Below, piece by piece: positions 10,501-21,677 of a DNA stretch of 64,000 bases (position 1 is the first letter of the stretch; the number at the start of each line of letters is the position of its first letter). The position numbers were made by a program, and so were the translations under genes. The stretch is from Guadua angustifolia. Taxonomy: Eukaryota > Streptophyta > Magnoliopsida > Poales > Poaceae. The DNA is taken from the NCBI GenBank assembly GCA_036346375.1, contig CM070504.1:8863890-8927889 (forward strand), in the 5' to 3' direction. The notes under the pieces are model-generated. The model had not been told where the DNA came from. It worked only from the letters and a program-made list of their open reading frames with translations, and ran no database searches.

Positions 10501-12493
10501 GTTACCGCCTAAATTGTAAATAATTCTCATAATATTTTTGGCTCTTTAAAATCCACGATGAACACCTCTAAATGCCACTGAAGTCAACGTAGCCCACAGG
10601 TTTTGATTCCATTGTTTAGCCCTTTGCCGGCTCCTGCACCAGATTCATTGAACCTGGGCACGTTTTGACTTTTTCTCTCTTTCGCTCTTTTCACTGCTAA
10701 TCTTCTCCCCTTTCCTCTTTTAAAGAGTGAAGTAACTGTCATCACCTGCCCCACAATTGCGTCCACATTCCAAACAACCCTCCGCCACTCAATCTGTATA
10801 CATTGGTGGGACCCAAAAACTCAAAAAGAAAAGCAAAGGGGCAAAAGGTCTCAAGCTCGACGAAAGTGCTCGAGAGGAACATCATAGTAAGAAAAAGAAA
10901 GCCTTCATTCTTTTCGCTTTGTTTGTTTCTTTTGTTTTAGTTTACTTTTGTTAAAGCTATGAGAGGCAATCACAAGGGTTAGTTCCTGCCTTGCTAATTC
11001 TCTTTTCCCTGTTCTTTGGGTGTTTTGCTTCTTGGTTCAAGGACATAGTTGCTTTCAGGCAATGCTAAAAAAAGTGCATTTTTAGGTTTGTTTGATAGGA
11101 TTACTATGGTGAAAACTGGATACCCGTTTGGCTCCATCAAATCAGTGGGAATATATGCGAATGGTTCTTAGAATGAACCAGTACCAACGAGTTGATCATA
11201 TACTACCTTTCTTTCACTTTCCGCTGCCTTCTCCAGTTGCATGCTTGCGTACATACCATTGGATTTAAATCAAGAGATTTTGTGATTTTTCAGTATTTTC
11301 AGGTATAAGAATAGGTAACTGCTGTTTTCATCACGCATGTGTGAAATTTGATCTTGGCATAGAAGTTCACTGAACATTCTAGCTAGGTGCTCATGAAGCC
11401 CTGATGACCTGATCTGTATGGAAGAGCAGAGTACGTTTGGTCATTGGCATGGAAAGATAGAGAGATAAAAGGCCGATATGAGCCAAGGTTCATTTCTAAG
11501 CAAGTGACGAGAGCCACCAAGAGTGCCTGGAATCTGTTAGGCAGTGAATGCGTTGGTGCTGTACTGCTGTGCACTTTAGAACCGTGTCCACCCTAGTTGC
11601 CTTATCACATATGCATGACCGGAGCTAATCCAGGAACGGCCATTTCCTCGACCTTCTAGTAGCCCAGACTTTTTGAGTTCTTGGACCAAGTTGATGCAGT
11701 TGGCAGCCCAAGGTTTGCAAATGTGAAGTTATAGTCGATCGGTTTTCGCGACGACTAATTGTCTGGAGTCTGAACCCTGAACTTGTAGTTCTGCTGCTTC
11801 TGCGGATAATGTTAATAATTCCCTGTGCTCTCGCAAAAATAGAGAGAGAATGCTCGTAGTAGGAATTAAGAACTGCATTATTGAGGTCTGCTTAGTTTGT
11901 TTATGAGGACTGCATTGATGATTAAGTTGTGAAATCTGTGGACTGAAAAACGAGTTAAACTTGGTTGCTTGTTTGTCTACTGTAGTTGTTAACTTAAAAT
12001 GAATTTGACAACAGGAGTGCCTTTCATCTGTCAACCATTCTCTATATGCAAATGTACCTGTCCCTTTCTTGTGATGTAGAACATTTTAGAGGCATTTGCA
12101 TGTATGCTACTGCCTACTGCGGAAGTTGAACATTTTAAACATGACAGTATATATACCACAAGAAAACAAGCTATTAATGTAACTTGATCATATCTCTGGC
12201 TAAGGAACTCTATTTTATTTCCTTGATCAACTGGCCGGTCGTACAGCTATGAAAGCCATTAGGAAATGACAACTCGGCTCTGCTTTCACAATTTAACGAG
12301 AGCCACTGAGAGTGCGAAGAGATCTCCCAGGAAAATTGTTTTTCTGCACTAGCCAGTGGACTTCTGAATACCCCAGACTTTATTGCCTCATAACACATGC
12401 ATTTTGCTAGCTAAATGGGAAAAACGCCAAGTCTGCCCCCCTTTGGTCAGACTGGAGTTATGGTGAATATTAACCCAAGGTGCATGATATTTG
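10501..12493. other. Upstream region of the sulfate transporter; possible 5' leader exon
   Basis: No protein gene is recognised. The stretch 10750-10970, pyrimidine/A-rich and ending CAAGGGTTAG, could be a 5' untranslated exon of the transporter followed by a long leader intron. This rests on position only. Two weakly similar stretches (about 11490-11620 and 12290-12410, sharing GAGAGCCAC and a CACATGCAT-like run) suggest an old duplication. A transcript is needed to place the promoter. Confidence 0.3.
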
Positions 12494-12922
12494 ATGAAGT
12501 AATTGCTTATCTAATTACTTGCATGTTTTTTTCAAATCTAACTCCTATATATACATTTGCAAATTTGGCCCCCTCTCCCACAACGTAAGGCAACACCTGT
12601 CCCCTGCCGCGTCCAGAGAGCGTGCAAGATCACTGAAGCCTTGGGAGATGGCCGACCGTGGAGCAGCACATGGCCTACCATAGTAGGATCTCTTATGCGC
12701 TACCCGGGCTCCTTTTGCACTCCTTAGGTGCAACAGCGCCTTCTCCCGTGGTCCCTCACCTTGCCACGGCACCGGTGACCTTCCATGCTTCTTAGACATG
12801 GTAGGGGACGTGTGTCGTCTGCCATGTCTTTCACGAAGGGGGAGATGGTCAAATTTACAAATGCATACGCGGAGGACTAGATTTGCAAAAAAAAGTATGT
12901 AGGGCTAGATAAGCAATGATTT
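12494..12922. mobile_element. Foldback MITE, Mutator-like
   Basis: About 85 bp at the left (GCTTATCTAATTACTTGCATG, then CAAATCTAACTCC and TTTGCAAATTTGGCCCCC) is complementary at roughly 75-80% to the right end (12834-12922). The flanks TGATATTTG and TGATATTGA are near-identical 9-mers, fitting an aged MULE duplication. No protein is encoded. Confidence 0.55.
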
Positions 12923-13078
12923 TGATATTGATAGCTCAGGAAACTACTACATTCTGACTAGAATAAGTGCCAAAGATAAGTAATGCTGCTGCAACTTGAG
13001 AAGATGTTTATATAATCTTAAGTTGGCCACCTAGGGTACTAGCATCCATTTGTTCAAGTCCACTCCTCTATATGTTTA

Positions 13079-13474
13079 AAGTGATCAATTTTCTAGCCCC
13101 ATTTATCTCTTTTTTTCCCTAAATCTAGCCCCCTCTCAGCGAAATTGTAAATATAGCCCCCTCTCCTACCGCAGAAGGAGTGGCAAGCGACACCCATTGC
13201 CTGCCGTGCCCGGAAAGTACGGGAGCAGAAGCTGTCGTGTCCAGGGAGTGCGGCAGCCAGTGAGCGTGAAAGGCGATAAGGAGGGCGAAGGCAGCGCTGG
13301 TACAGTAGCCTGCCGCGCGCTTGGTGAGAATGAGAGGTGCCCTATCGCAGCCAGCGAGCACAGAAGTGGCTTGGAGCGCGGGAGGCACAGGAAGGGAGTT
13401 AGATTTACAATTCTGCTCAGAAAAAGCTAGATTTTATATAAAAAAATAAGGTAACACGGTCAGAAAAGTGATCA
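13079..13474. mobile_element. Foldback MITE related to the one at 12494
   Basis: The left segment AAATCTAGCCCCCTCTCAGC and the right segment GCTCAGAAAAAGCTAGATTT are inverted repeats that continue through ATTGTAAATAT and TAGATTTACAAT. AAAGTGATCA is directly repeated at 13078-13087 and 13465-13474, a likely target duplication of 9-10 bp. The arm sequence resembles the arms of the 12494-12922 element, so both belong to one family. Confidence 0.55.
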
Positions 13475-14377
13475 CGCCTACATGCTTCTTCCATCACATG
13501 CAAGCAACAGAGCTGAAACAGTCTGATTTTTCTTGATATCCCTTATCGCGCCCCACATGTACACCAACTGTTGTGTATGCCAAATTAATGATTTACAAGT
13601 TGGGCATGCCCGTTCAGCAAACGCTGGGCTGTGGAATAACCTATTCATTAGGTAGCCGATCCTGCGCTGTGTTGAATCTGGTGCATTTTTTAGCGCAGAT
13701 TCGTAATTTGAGGCTTATCCTTGGCCTAAGAGGTTTGACCTTGATCATAGCTGGAGCTCCTCTGCATATATATAATGGACATTCGCTAGCTTCTTGACAG
13801 TGAAAACAAAGCAGGCCTTTGTGGACTAAGTGCGCCTGCTAGGCATCACTGTGTACGTGTTATTTCGTGTGGTCATTTTTTTCGAGGGTCTCGTCTGTGT
13901 TCATTCTTGATGCTCATGCATGATGCCATGATCTTCTTTTTTAACAGAAATGGTGCCCTAATCATACATTCGTTTTATTAGAAACATTGATGATCAATGC
14001 TGTGTGTTCTTGTTAATAATAGTTCATAGCTTCATGCATGTGTTAATTTATTCCTTTGGTTCTGAAGACAAACATTTCAGATCTTAGTTTTCTTACTGGA
14101 AATTATTATATTGTTTTCATCGGTTCAGACCTTAGCTAGGTGGCGTACCATGCATGCATACAGCTGCTAATCTGTTATGTGTATGTGTGTGTTTCATTTG
14201 ATAGATTGCTGGATTCTTTTTTTCCCATCAGAAACAGGAAGAATTGATGGATTATGGATATATAACTGCAGTTTCTTGTACCACCTATAGTAATTAGTTC
14301 TTTGTACTTAGGGTTTGATGTGTTTGTGCTTCCCTCCTTTTGCACATAGACGGTTAATTCTGCAAGCAGCACCGACA
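13475..14377. other. Immediate upstream region or leader intron of SULTR1
   Basis: No gene is recognised. The last 40 bp before the start codon contain CACATAG and CTGCAAG, possible splice acceptors for a leader intron. A GTGTATGTGTGTG microsatellite lies near 14180. Confidence 0.35.
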
Positions 14378-17300
14378 ATGCCGCGAGTCGTGTCTGACGG
14401 AGGCGAGAACTCGGACGCCGACATCGCCAGCCGTACGTCGTCGCACCGCCAGATGGACAGCGCCCAGCACGGCTACAAGGTCGGGTTCCCGCCAAAGAAG
14501 AACCTCCTCGCGGATTTATCCGACGTGATGAAGGAGACGTTCTTCGCCGATGACCCGTTGCGGCAGTACAAGGACCAGCCGAGGTCCAAGAAGGCCTGGC
14601 TCGGCCTGCAATACGTGTTCCCGGTGCTCGACTGGGGCAGGCACTACACCTTCGACAAGTTCAAAGGCGATCTGATTGCCGGGCTCACCATTGCCAGCCT
14701 CTGCATACCTCAGGTTAGTGAGCTAATACTCTCTTGCACAGCAGCAGCACAGTGCAGTCCATGCAAGCATCCGATGCAAGTTCTTCAGTTATCAGCCCTG
14801 ACATGTGGACAAATGATATCTTAAAATAGGACATTGGTTATTCGAAGCTTGCTAACCTGCCACCAGAGGTTGGACTGTGTAAGTGCATATACACAAGCAT
14901 CTCTTCATTCTTGTTGAGATCAGTAGTGCTACCGCAATCAGAATTTTGCTGCTCCAACCACAACGATCGGGTGTGCTGATTTTTGCAGATAGTAGCTTCG
15001 TGCCGCCTTTGATATATGCCTTGATGGGCAGTTCCAGGGATATAGCCATCGGTCCAGTGGCCGTCGTTTCACTGTTGCTCGGTACTCTCCTCCAGGGTGA
15101 GATTGATCCGAAGAAGAATCCGCTAGAGTACAGACGGCTAGCGTTCACCGCGACATTCTTTGCGGGGATCACTCAGGCAACGCTCGGATTCTTCAGGTCA
15201 GTGGTTCCTTGTGAATGTTAACCGGTCAGTTATGATCTACTCGGTAACCCGTGCATCCGCATGGACTAACTTCTTAGATAAAATCACTTGGATCTGCTAA
15301 TTTGGATTGTACTTATAGCCGTTATAATCTTGGTCTATTAGATGGACGCTAAATCTTTTTTCTTTTCTTTATTAATGTGAAAATTTTCTTATAGTTCATA
15401 ATTAGTATAGTTAATAGATTATATTATGAATTTCAATAACTTTATAATTTAGCATTGTAATTCACACACAAATCAAATTTTAAGCATCCTTTAATTTATT
15501 CCTAATTGTATACTTCTCAATTGTACTTTTGGTGGATTTTTTCAATTTATACTGGAATTTGTATAAAAATCTATATTCTATGTTTATTTATTATTACTCA
15601 GAATTTTATTTTTAGCTTTACTCTCAAATTACAATGGAAATAAAATTACTAATTTTTTATTTTGAATTTTAGTTAATTTGACTTGTACTTGATATAAACT
15701 CGTTGCGTCAAAAAAGTATAGAACATATTTTTTAATGGTCTTGTGCATAAATATACATTGTGTTTTATATTCCAATACAAAATTAGTGTGGTCTCCCCTC
15801 TATACCACTAATAAATATCTAACTTTACTTTATATCCTCTACATACATGCATTGAATATAGCGTAGCGAGTATGGATAATAATTAGGGATTATGCAATAT
15901 CATTGAATAATCATTTGCAATATCATCTTAGTCTATGTCTAAAGAGAAAATACACCCTATACTTGGACAGGGTAAGAAATTATTATTTCAACTTTGCGTA
16001 TTTTTTATTGTATCTGGGGTGGATTTTTTAAGTTTTAGGTTAAAATTCATATGAAAATTTATATTTTCATTTATTACTATTCTGAATTTATTTTTAGAGT
16101 TTACTTTAGAGTTTATCTGAAAATAAAATTATTTATTTTATTTTATTTTTATCCCAAATTTTACTTAATTGGCCTTGTACTAGAGATAGACTCATTGTTC
16201 TAATTTTAATTATTATTTTAAATTTTAGTGCCAGTGCCAAGAGAACCTTATAAAGTTAAACGGATTGAGTAATTATTATTTAGAGTTTGCATATTTTTTT
16301 CATACGTGGGGTGGATTTTTTTAGTTTTAGGTTTGAATTCATATGCAAATTTATATTTTTATCTATTACTATTTTGAATTTATTTTTGGGTTTACTTTGG
16401 AATTTGTACAAAAATCTAATTGATTATTTTATTTTATTTTTATTCTGAATTTTACTTAATTTGGCTTGTACTTGAGATAGACTCATTGTTTTAATTTGCT
16501 AATTTTGTTTAATTATTATTCCAATTTTTTATATTTATGTATTTACTTTGAAAATCGCATGGAAGTCATATTGTTAATTTTTCTTTGTTTTTTATTCTAA
16601 ATTTTAGTTTACTTAATTTGGCTTGTACTTGAGATAGACTCATTGTTTTAATTTGCTAATTTTGTTTAATTATTATTTTAAATTTTATTTATTTATGGAT
16701 TTACTTTAAAAATAGTATGGAAGTTAGATTGCTAATTTCTTTAATTTTTTATTCCGAATTTTTTTAATTTATATTGTACTTGACATAGACTCTTTCTTTT
16801 AATCTAAACAGTTATAACTCAGACCCAACAAATAGATGGCCAGACCTTTCTAATTAACGGGAGTACCTAATTAGTATAGGGATAGGTAGATTGGTATGAA
16901 CAATTTATGTAGTCTCTGACTGAACCCTGCTGCAGGCTAGGTTTTATCATAGAGTTCTTGTCTCATGCTGCCATAGTTGGATTCATGGCGGGTGCCGCCA
17001 TCACCATTGCTCTTCAGCAGCTGAAAGGCTTCCTTGGCATCGCAAACTTCACCAAGAATGCCGATATCGTATCGGTCATGAAATCAATCTGGGGAAATGT
17101 TCACCATGGGGTAAGAATATTGTACCTGTCAGACTTTTTTACTTTCTGATGAAGACTGATATTTGAGAAAATTTACACGCTTGCATTGTTGATTCAGTGG
17201 AACTGGCAGACGATATTGATAGGAGCATCCTTCTTGGCATTCCTTCTGGTTGCCAAGTACATTGTAAGATCGAACATTACATGTTCAAGAATTTTATCTT

Positions 17301-19941
17301 GGTTATCCTTTATTACGTGTGATTATTACACTGTTCCATTGGGATAATTCAGGGGAAGAAGAATAAGAAGCTCTTCTGGGTGCCTGCACTCGCACCGCTC
17401 ATTTCAGTGATCGTATCGACCTTCTTCGTCTACATCACTCGCGCAGACAAGCACGGCGTCGCAATTGTAAGTCATTCTGGACTCCTTGCATCGTTTGCCA
17501 TCAGCGAAGACAAGAAATAGTGCAGTACTACAAAATTAGTTGGAAGTTAACAATGTTGCTACCGCTGATTAACTGCAGGTCAAAAACATAAAGAAAGGCA
17601 TCAATCCACCTTCGGCTAGTCTCATATACTTCACTGGCCCGTACTTGCTGAAAGGATTCAAAATTGGAGTAGTAGCTGGGATGATAGGCCTAACGGTGAC
17701 ACAAACTTCATTACCTTGATTTTTTAAAACCAGTAGTATGAAAAATATTTCTAGCAATGTGGTAGAACTGATGCAAACTTTATCAGGAAGCAATTGCAAT
17801 TGGAAGAACATTTGCTGGCATGAAGGACTACCAAATAGATGGGAACAAGGAAATGGTGGCTCTGGGAACCATGAACGTTGTCGGTTCAATGACTTCTTGC
17901 TACATAGCCACAGGTAAATATTAATTCAGCTGAAAAAAACTCTTACGCATACAGATATTACCAGTCTTGTGACCAAAATTGTTTGCTATAGGTTCTTTCT
18001 CGCGATCGGCAGTCAATTACGTAGCTGGCTGCCAAACAGCAGTATCGAATGTTGTCATGTCAATTGTAGTACTTCTCACACTGGAGTTGATCACTCCATT
18101 GTTCAAGTATACGCCCAATGCCATCCTTTCTTCCATCATCATATCGGCAGTGATTGGCTTAATTGACTATGAGTCAGCCTACCTTATCTGGAAGGTTGAT
18201 AAATTGGACTTTGTGGCATGCTTGGGAGCATTCTTTGGAGTCATATTTGCATCGGTGGAGTACGGCCTGCTCATTGCGGTGCGGTCTCCAACCATTTCTT
18301 CCTTGTCACTTGCAATTGAACTCCTTGTATAGTAGATAAAGGGCCGATGATTGTTGAACTTGTTGTGGAACAGGTTGTAATATCACTTGGCAAAATTCTT
18401 CTCCAAGTAACACGGCCAAGAACAGCTCTACTTGGTAACCTTCCAAGAACAACTATCTATAGGAATGTTGAACAATACCCAGAAGCTACCAAGGTGCCAG
18501 GGGTGCTAATTGTTAGAGTGGATTCAGCTATATATTTCACAAACTCCAACTATGTTAAAGAGAGGTAAAAGGCTTAGATCCAAAATATAGGTATTTATTT
18601 TAGTCATTACTCATTAGTATGATTACTAGAATAAGTTTTCAGAATTATGGTATATATATGCTTATGCCGTTATGCATCATCTTCATTAATACAGTTTCTT
18701 TCGACAGAATAAGATTAACCACGATTTTGAAGTATACTTGAATAATTTGAGTTGATATGTGTAAGTAGGAAATAAGAACGAACAAGTACTGGTATTAACA
18801 AGAAATGCCACATAAACCTTGCTATATATCTTTATGACAGATTTGGAAGTGACATGCCAGGCAGATACAGTTCAGTTTCTGTTTTGATCCATTGTATTAT
18901 ACTTTGAAAATGTTTAAAAATTAACTTCTTGGATTTGTTATCACCATTCTTGTTTATCTATTGCAACTGATTATTTATTTGTAGTGAGTAAAAAAATTCT
19001 GGGATGTTAAGGCTGTCATCAGAATCGGGAGGAGAAAGTCAGCTCACCCTAAATTTAAATAGCATAAGAATGTAGCTACATGTGGAGGCACCTTGTGTAA
19101 TTAATACTAGATGCGTGGGAGCGACGCACACTGCACCGGCAGTCATGCGCCCACGCATGCCAATGCTAGCCAGTGTTAACATTTTTTCTAGGGGTTTCTG
19201 CATAAAAAAGGATACGGATGTAATTTTCAAAAATTTTGGGGGCCTTTTCGAAAAAAACCCGGGGCCTAGATGTAATTTTCAGAATTTTTGGGGGACTAAT
19301 ATATGGAGTATTCTAATAGCATAAGATTGCATTAGGTGCATTATTGCGTCATGTTTACTTGTTCAGTATTTTAATAGCAACATGTTGTGGTCATAAAATT
19401 AGCTAGAAAAAAAACAACGCTTCATACGATCCAATTTTCAGAATCCTAAGATGGCTGGGAGATGAGGAAGAAGGACAACAGGAACAGAAGTTACCCAGAA
19501 TTGAGTTTCTGGTTGTTGATCTATCTCGTAAGAACACAGCGAATTTATTTTCTATGTGAAGTTCCGCAGAATTTTACTTACTGAGTTGCAGCTGTTGGGT
19601 GACAACATTGATCTAACTCTTCAACAGCGGTAATTGACATCGACACAAGTGGAATTCACGCATTGGAGGAGTTGTTCAGAGCACTTGAAAAGCGCCAAAT
19701 TCAGGTAAAACACACCGCAACTACTAACTGCTACCACAAGAATGGCCAATATGGAAGGAATACTTCACTAAGAACAAAATCCATGTGTCACTTACAGTTG
19801 ATTCTCTCCAACCCTGGGCCGGCTGTGATCCAGAAGCTCCGGTCAGCCGAATTCACAGAGCTCATTGGTGATGACAAGATATTCCTCACGGTTGGCGATG
19901 CAGTGAAGAAATTTGCTGCAAAGGCGGTGGATAATGTCTGA
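14378..19941 (+). CDS. SULTR1: High-affinity sulfate transporter, SULTR group 1, 658 aa, 13 coding exons
   Basis: This is a plasma-membrane H+/sulfate cotransporter of the SulP/SLC26 family. Group 1 members take up sulfate, mainly in roots. Coding exons: 14378-14713, 14830-14878, 14989-15196, 16936-17110, 17198-17263, 17353-17466, 17579-17695, 17787-17913, 17992-18278, 18374-18564, 19442-19527, 19628-19704, 19798-19941. All introns are GT-AG, and the 1977 coding bases join without a break. The hydrophilic N-terminus (about 90 residues) is followed by a multi-pass membrane domain with the SulP signature SSRDIAIGPVAVVSLL (residues 143-158). A C-terminal STAS domain spans about 530-650, with DIDTSGIHALEEL at 589-601; the Thr aligns with the regulatory STAS threonine of Arabidopsis SULTR1;2. 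Length matches the family (about 650-660). It resembles SULTR1;2 more than groups 2-4; the exact paralogue (1;1, 1;2 or 1;3) is unresolved. Intron 3 (1739 bp) and intron 10 (877 bp) carry repeats. Confidence 0.96.
15197..16935 (+). repeat. AT-rich repeated sequence in SULTR1 intron 3
   Basis: This 1.7-kb intron is built of degenerate copies of one AT-rich unit. CTTGTACTTGAGATAGACTC recurs near 16464 and 16621, with diverged versions near 15681, 16173 and 16771. The last three are spaced about 150-157 bp apart. AATTTGCTAATTTTGTTTAA follows each of the two best copies. It is noncoding and does not disturb the splice sites. Confidence 0.7.
19070..19314. mobile_element. 245-bp insertion in SULTR1 intron 10
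   Basis: The sequence is flanked by the 12-bp direct repeat AATAGCATAAGA at 19058-19069 and 19315-19326. The insert holds GATGTAATTTTCA twice, each followed by a TTTTGGGGG run. There is no poly-A tail and no obvious terminal inverted repeat, so the class is unknown. The repeat fits a target-site duplication. Confidence 0.55.
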
Positions 19942-20276
19942 AGGAGACGCAGCAAGTCACGAACTGGCGGAGCAAAGACGAGTTATAGTCGTTCTTTCGC
20001 ATGTTCCAAGTTTGCAGGTGTGGTTTTATAGAGCAGAGCAGCACGGAACTAAATGACATATTTGGCAAGAAGTTAAATAGAGAAGGTGTGCTGGAGCTGG
20101 AGCGCACCAGGTTTGCAGGATGTGGTTGGAGAAAAAGAAGATGGTGGCGTAGTTGGATGTCCACACCAATGCCTGTGGTCGTAGTGTGTGTTGGCAAGCA
20201 CTTGAGTGAGGACTAGATGGATTAAATAAGTGATGCTTGATGATTCAATGTATCATCATCCATCATAAATAAAAGA
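19942..20276 (+). other. SULTR1 3' untranslated region
   Basis: The sequence after the TGA stop runs to AATAAA-type signals at about 20266-20272 (CATAAATAAAAG), a plausible poly-A signal. Open frames on both strands are incidental. Confidence 0.5.
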
Positions 20277-20640
20277 AAGGTGTTAGTTTGGTTTTGCATG
20301 CTGGATCCCCATATGAAATTAACCCCCCCCCCTCCCTGGTTTGTATTACTTGTTCAGGCTTTATAATAATGAGGTTTTACATCTAAACCCCTTTATAATT
20401 CACCTTTTGGTTTAAAACTTTTTACATCCACACATGGCATCTTCACGTATGTAGCATGGAATCTGGAAGGAGAGGAATAGCGGATCTTCAATAGTCATCC
20501 ACACAATCTTTACCTCCACAGAGAGTACTTTTCCTCTATCCACCCTAATATGTGTACCCAAAAATCCCCCTTCCTCAAAATCAAGCGCTAGGATGTTTTA
20601 TCAGACTACTTCATCAAATCTAATGGTCCCAATTATTTGG
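20277..20640. other. Intergenic sequence, nothing recognised
   Basis: It contains a C run near 20323. No coding or repeat feature is supported. This is where the 5' end of the element ending at 25026 would be expected, but no TCTCTACTA was found. Confidence 0.4.
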
Positions 20641-21677
20641 TTCATCCCGCACTAATCGCCAGTCATCCCCTCCTCCTCCTCAAGACTAATGTTTGACGAA
20701 CTTCATCAAATCAAGAATCGTTCATCCCCGCCTCAAGACAGATCTCGCCGAATCCCCCTAATCACGCCCACCCCTGTCCCTTTCCATTCGCCAGATCTCT
20801 CCCCCACATCACAGACCACTGTCCCCCATTGCCGCCTCTGTCGCCTCGCCGACCCGGCCTTCCTCGCCCGCTCGCTCAGACTCACGCGCCTCCTCATGGC
20901 GCCTCTCTCCGACGCCCTCGCCAGCGCCGCAGCCGCCCTGACCACACGCCGCCACAAAGCGTCCGACTTTTTTGGTTCGGGTCTGAATTGGGCGAGGCTT
21001 AGGGTTCGAGTCCGGTGCAACCACGGCCTCGGCGAGATGATCTTTGGTAGCCAAGGAGTTCGCCTCTCGCCTCCCGGCGGTGGCTCCACGGGCGGGCGTC
21101 GCCGGCAGTGGCACCGTGGGGGTGGCGGGGTCGATGGTCGTCGAGTGTGGCTCGGACGGCCGGAGGAGGCGGTGCCGCTGGAGGGGTTCGGGAGCCACTG
21201 ACCATGAGAGCGAGACAGTTGGCCATGCTTGTCGGTGACTTCCTAGAGAATGGCGGCAATGAGGCGGGAGTCACGTGGCAGCAGCAATGGCAATGAGTCC
21301 GGCCTCTCCGACCTCGCCCACATCCCCGATAAGATCTCGACGCATGCCCTACCCTTGCCTCTGGTCACTCGGCTCCTATGGAGGTGTTCATGTGTGTTTA
21401 TAATTGTTTGATTTGCGGTTAGGGCTTGAAATTGTGTTAATTAGTTGGTAATTAACCCAAAAAGTCCAATTAGTACTTCGAAGCTATGATGGGGTTGGAC
21501 TTTTCGAAATCACAATTTGTTGCTTTTATGTGAATTGTGATTTCAAGAGGAAGTCTTGTCATGGGCATATTTAGGTGTGAAAGTGATGTGACGAGTTTTA
21601 AAGGTGGTGCAGTTCTATGGTGTGGAGTTCTATTGGTGCTCAGTGATTTCGCAAAAGTCGTGGTAAAGTTGATGACC
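20641..21677 (+). other. GC-rich 5' region of the kinase relic
   Basis: A strongly GC-rich block (20700-21330) lies directly upstream of the kinase start, like the 5' untranslated exons and CpG-rich promoters of grass housekeeping genes. Several overlapping open frames on both strands (for example 20689-21201) are composition artefacts: low-complexity Arg/Gly/Pro/Ala with no domain. The most likely reading is the old promoter and leader of the kinase, carried along with it. Confidence 0.45.

Noticed and set aside
12545..12799. 84-residue minus-strand open frame
   Set aside because: Entirely inside the foldback MITE at 12494-12922; no domain.
20689..21274. Overlapping GC-rich open frames on both strands
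   Set aside because: Arg/Gly/Pro/Ala-rich with no domain; better explained as the promoter and leader of the kinase relic.
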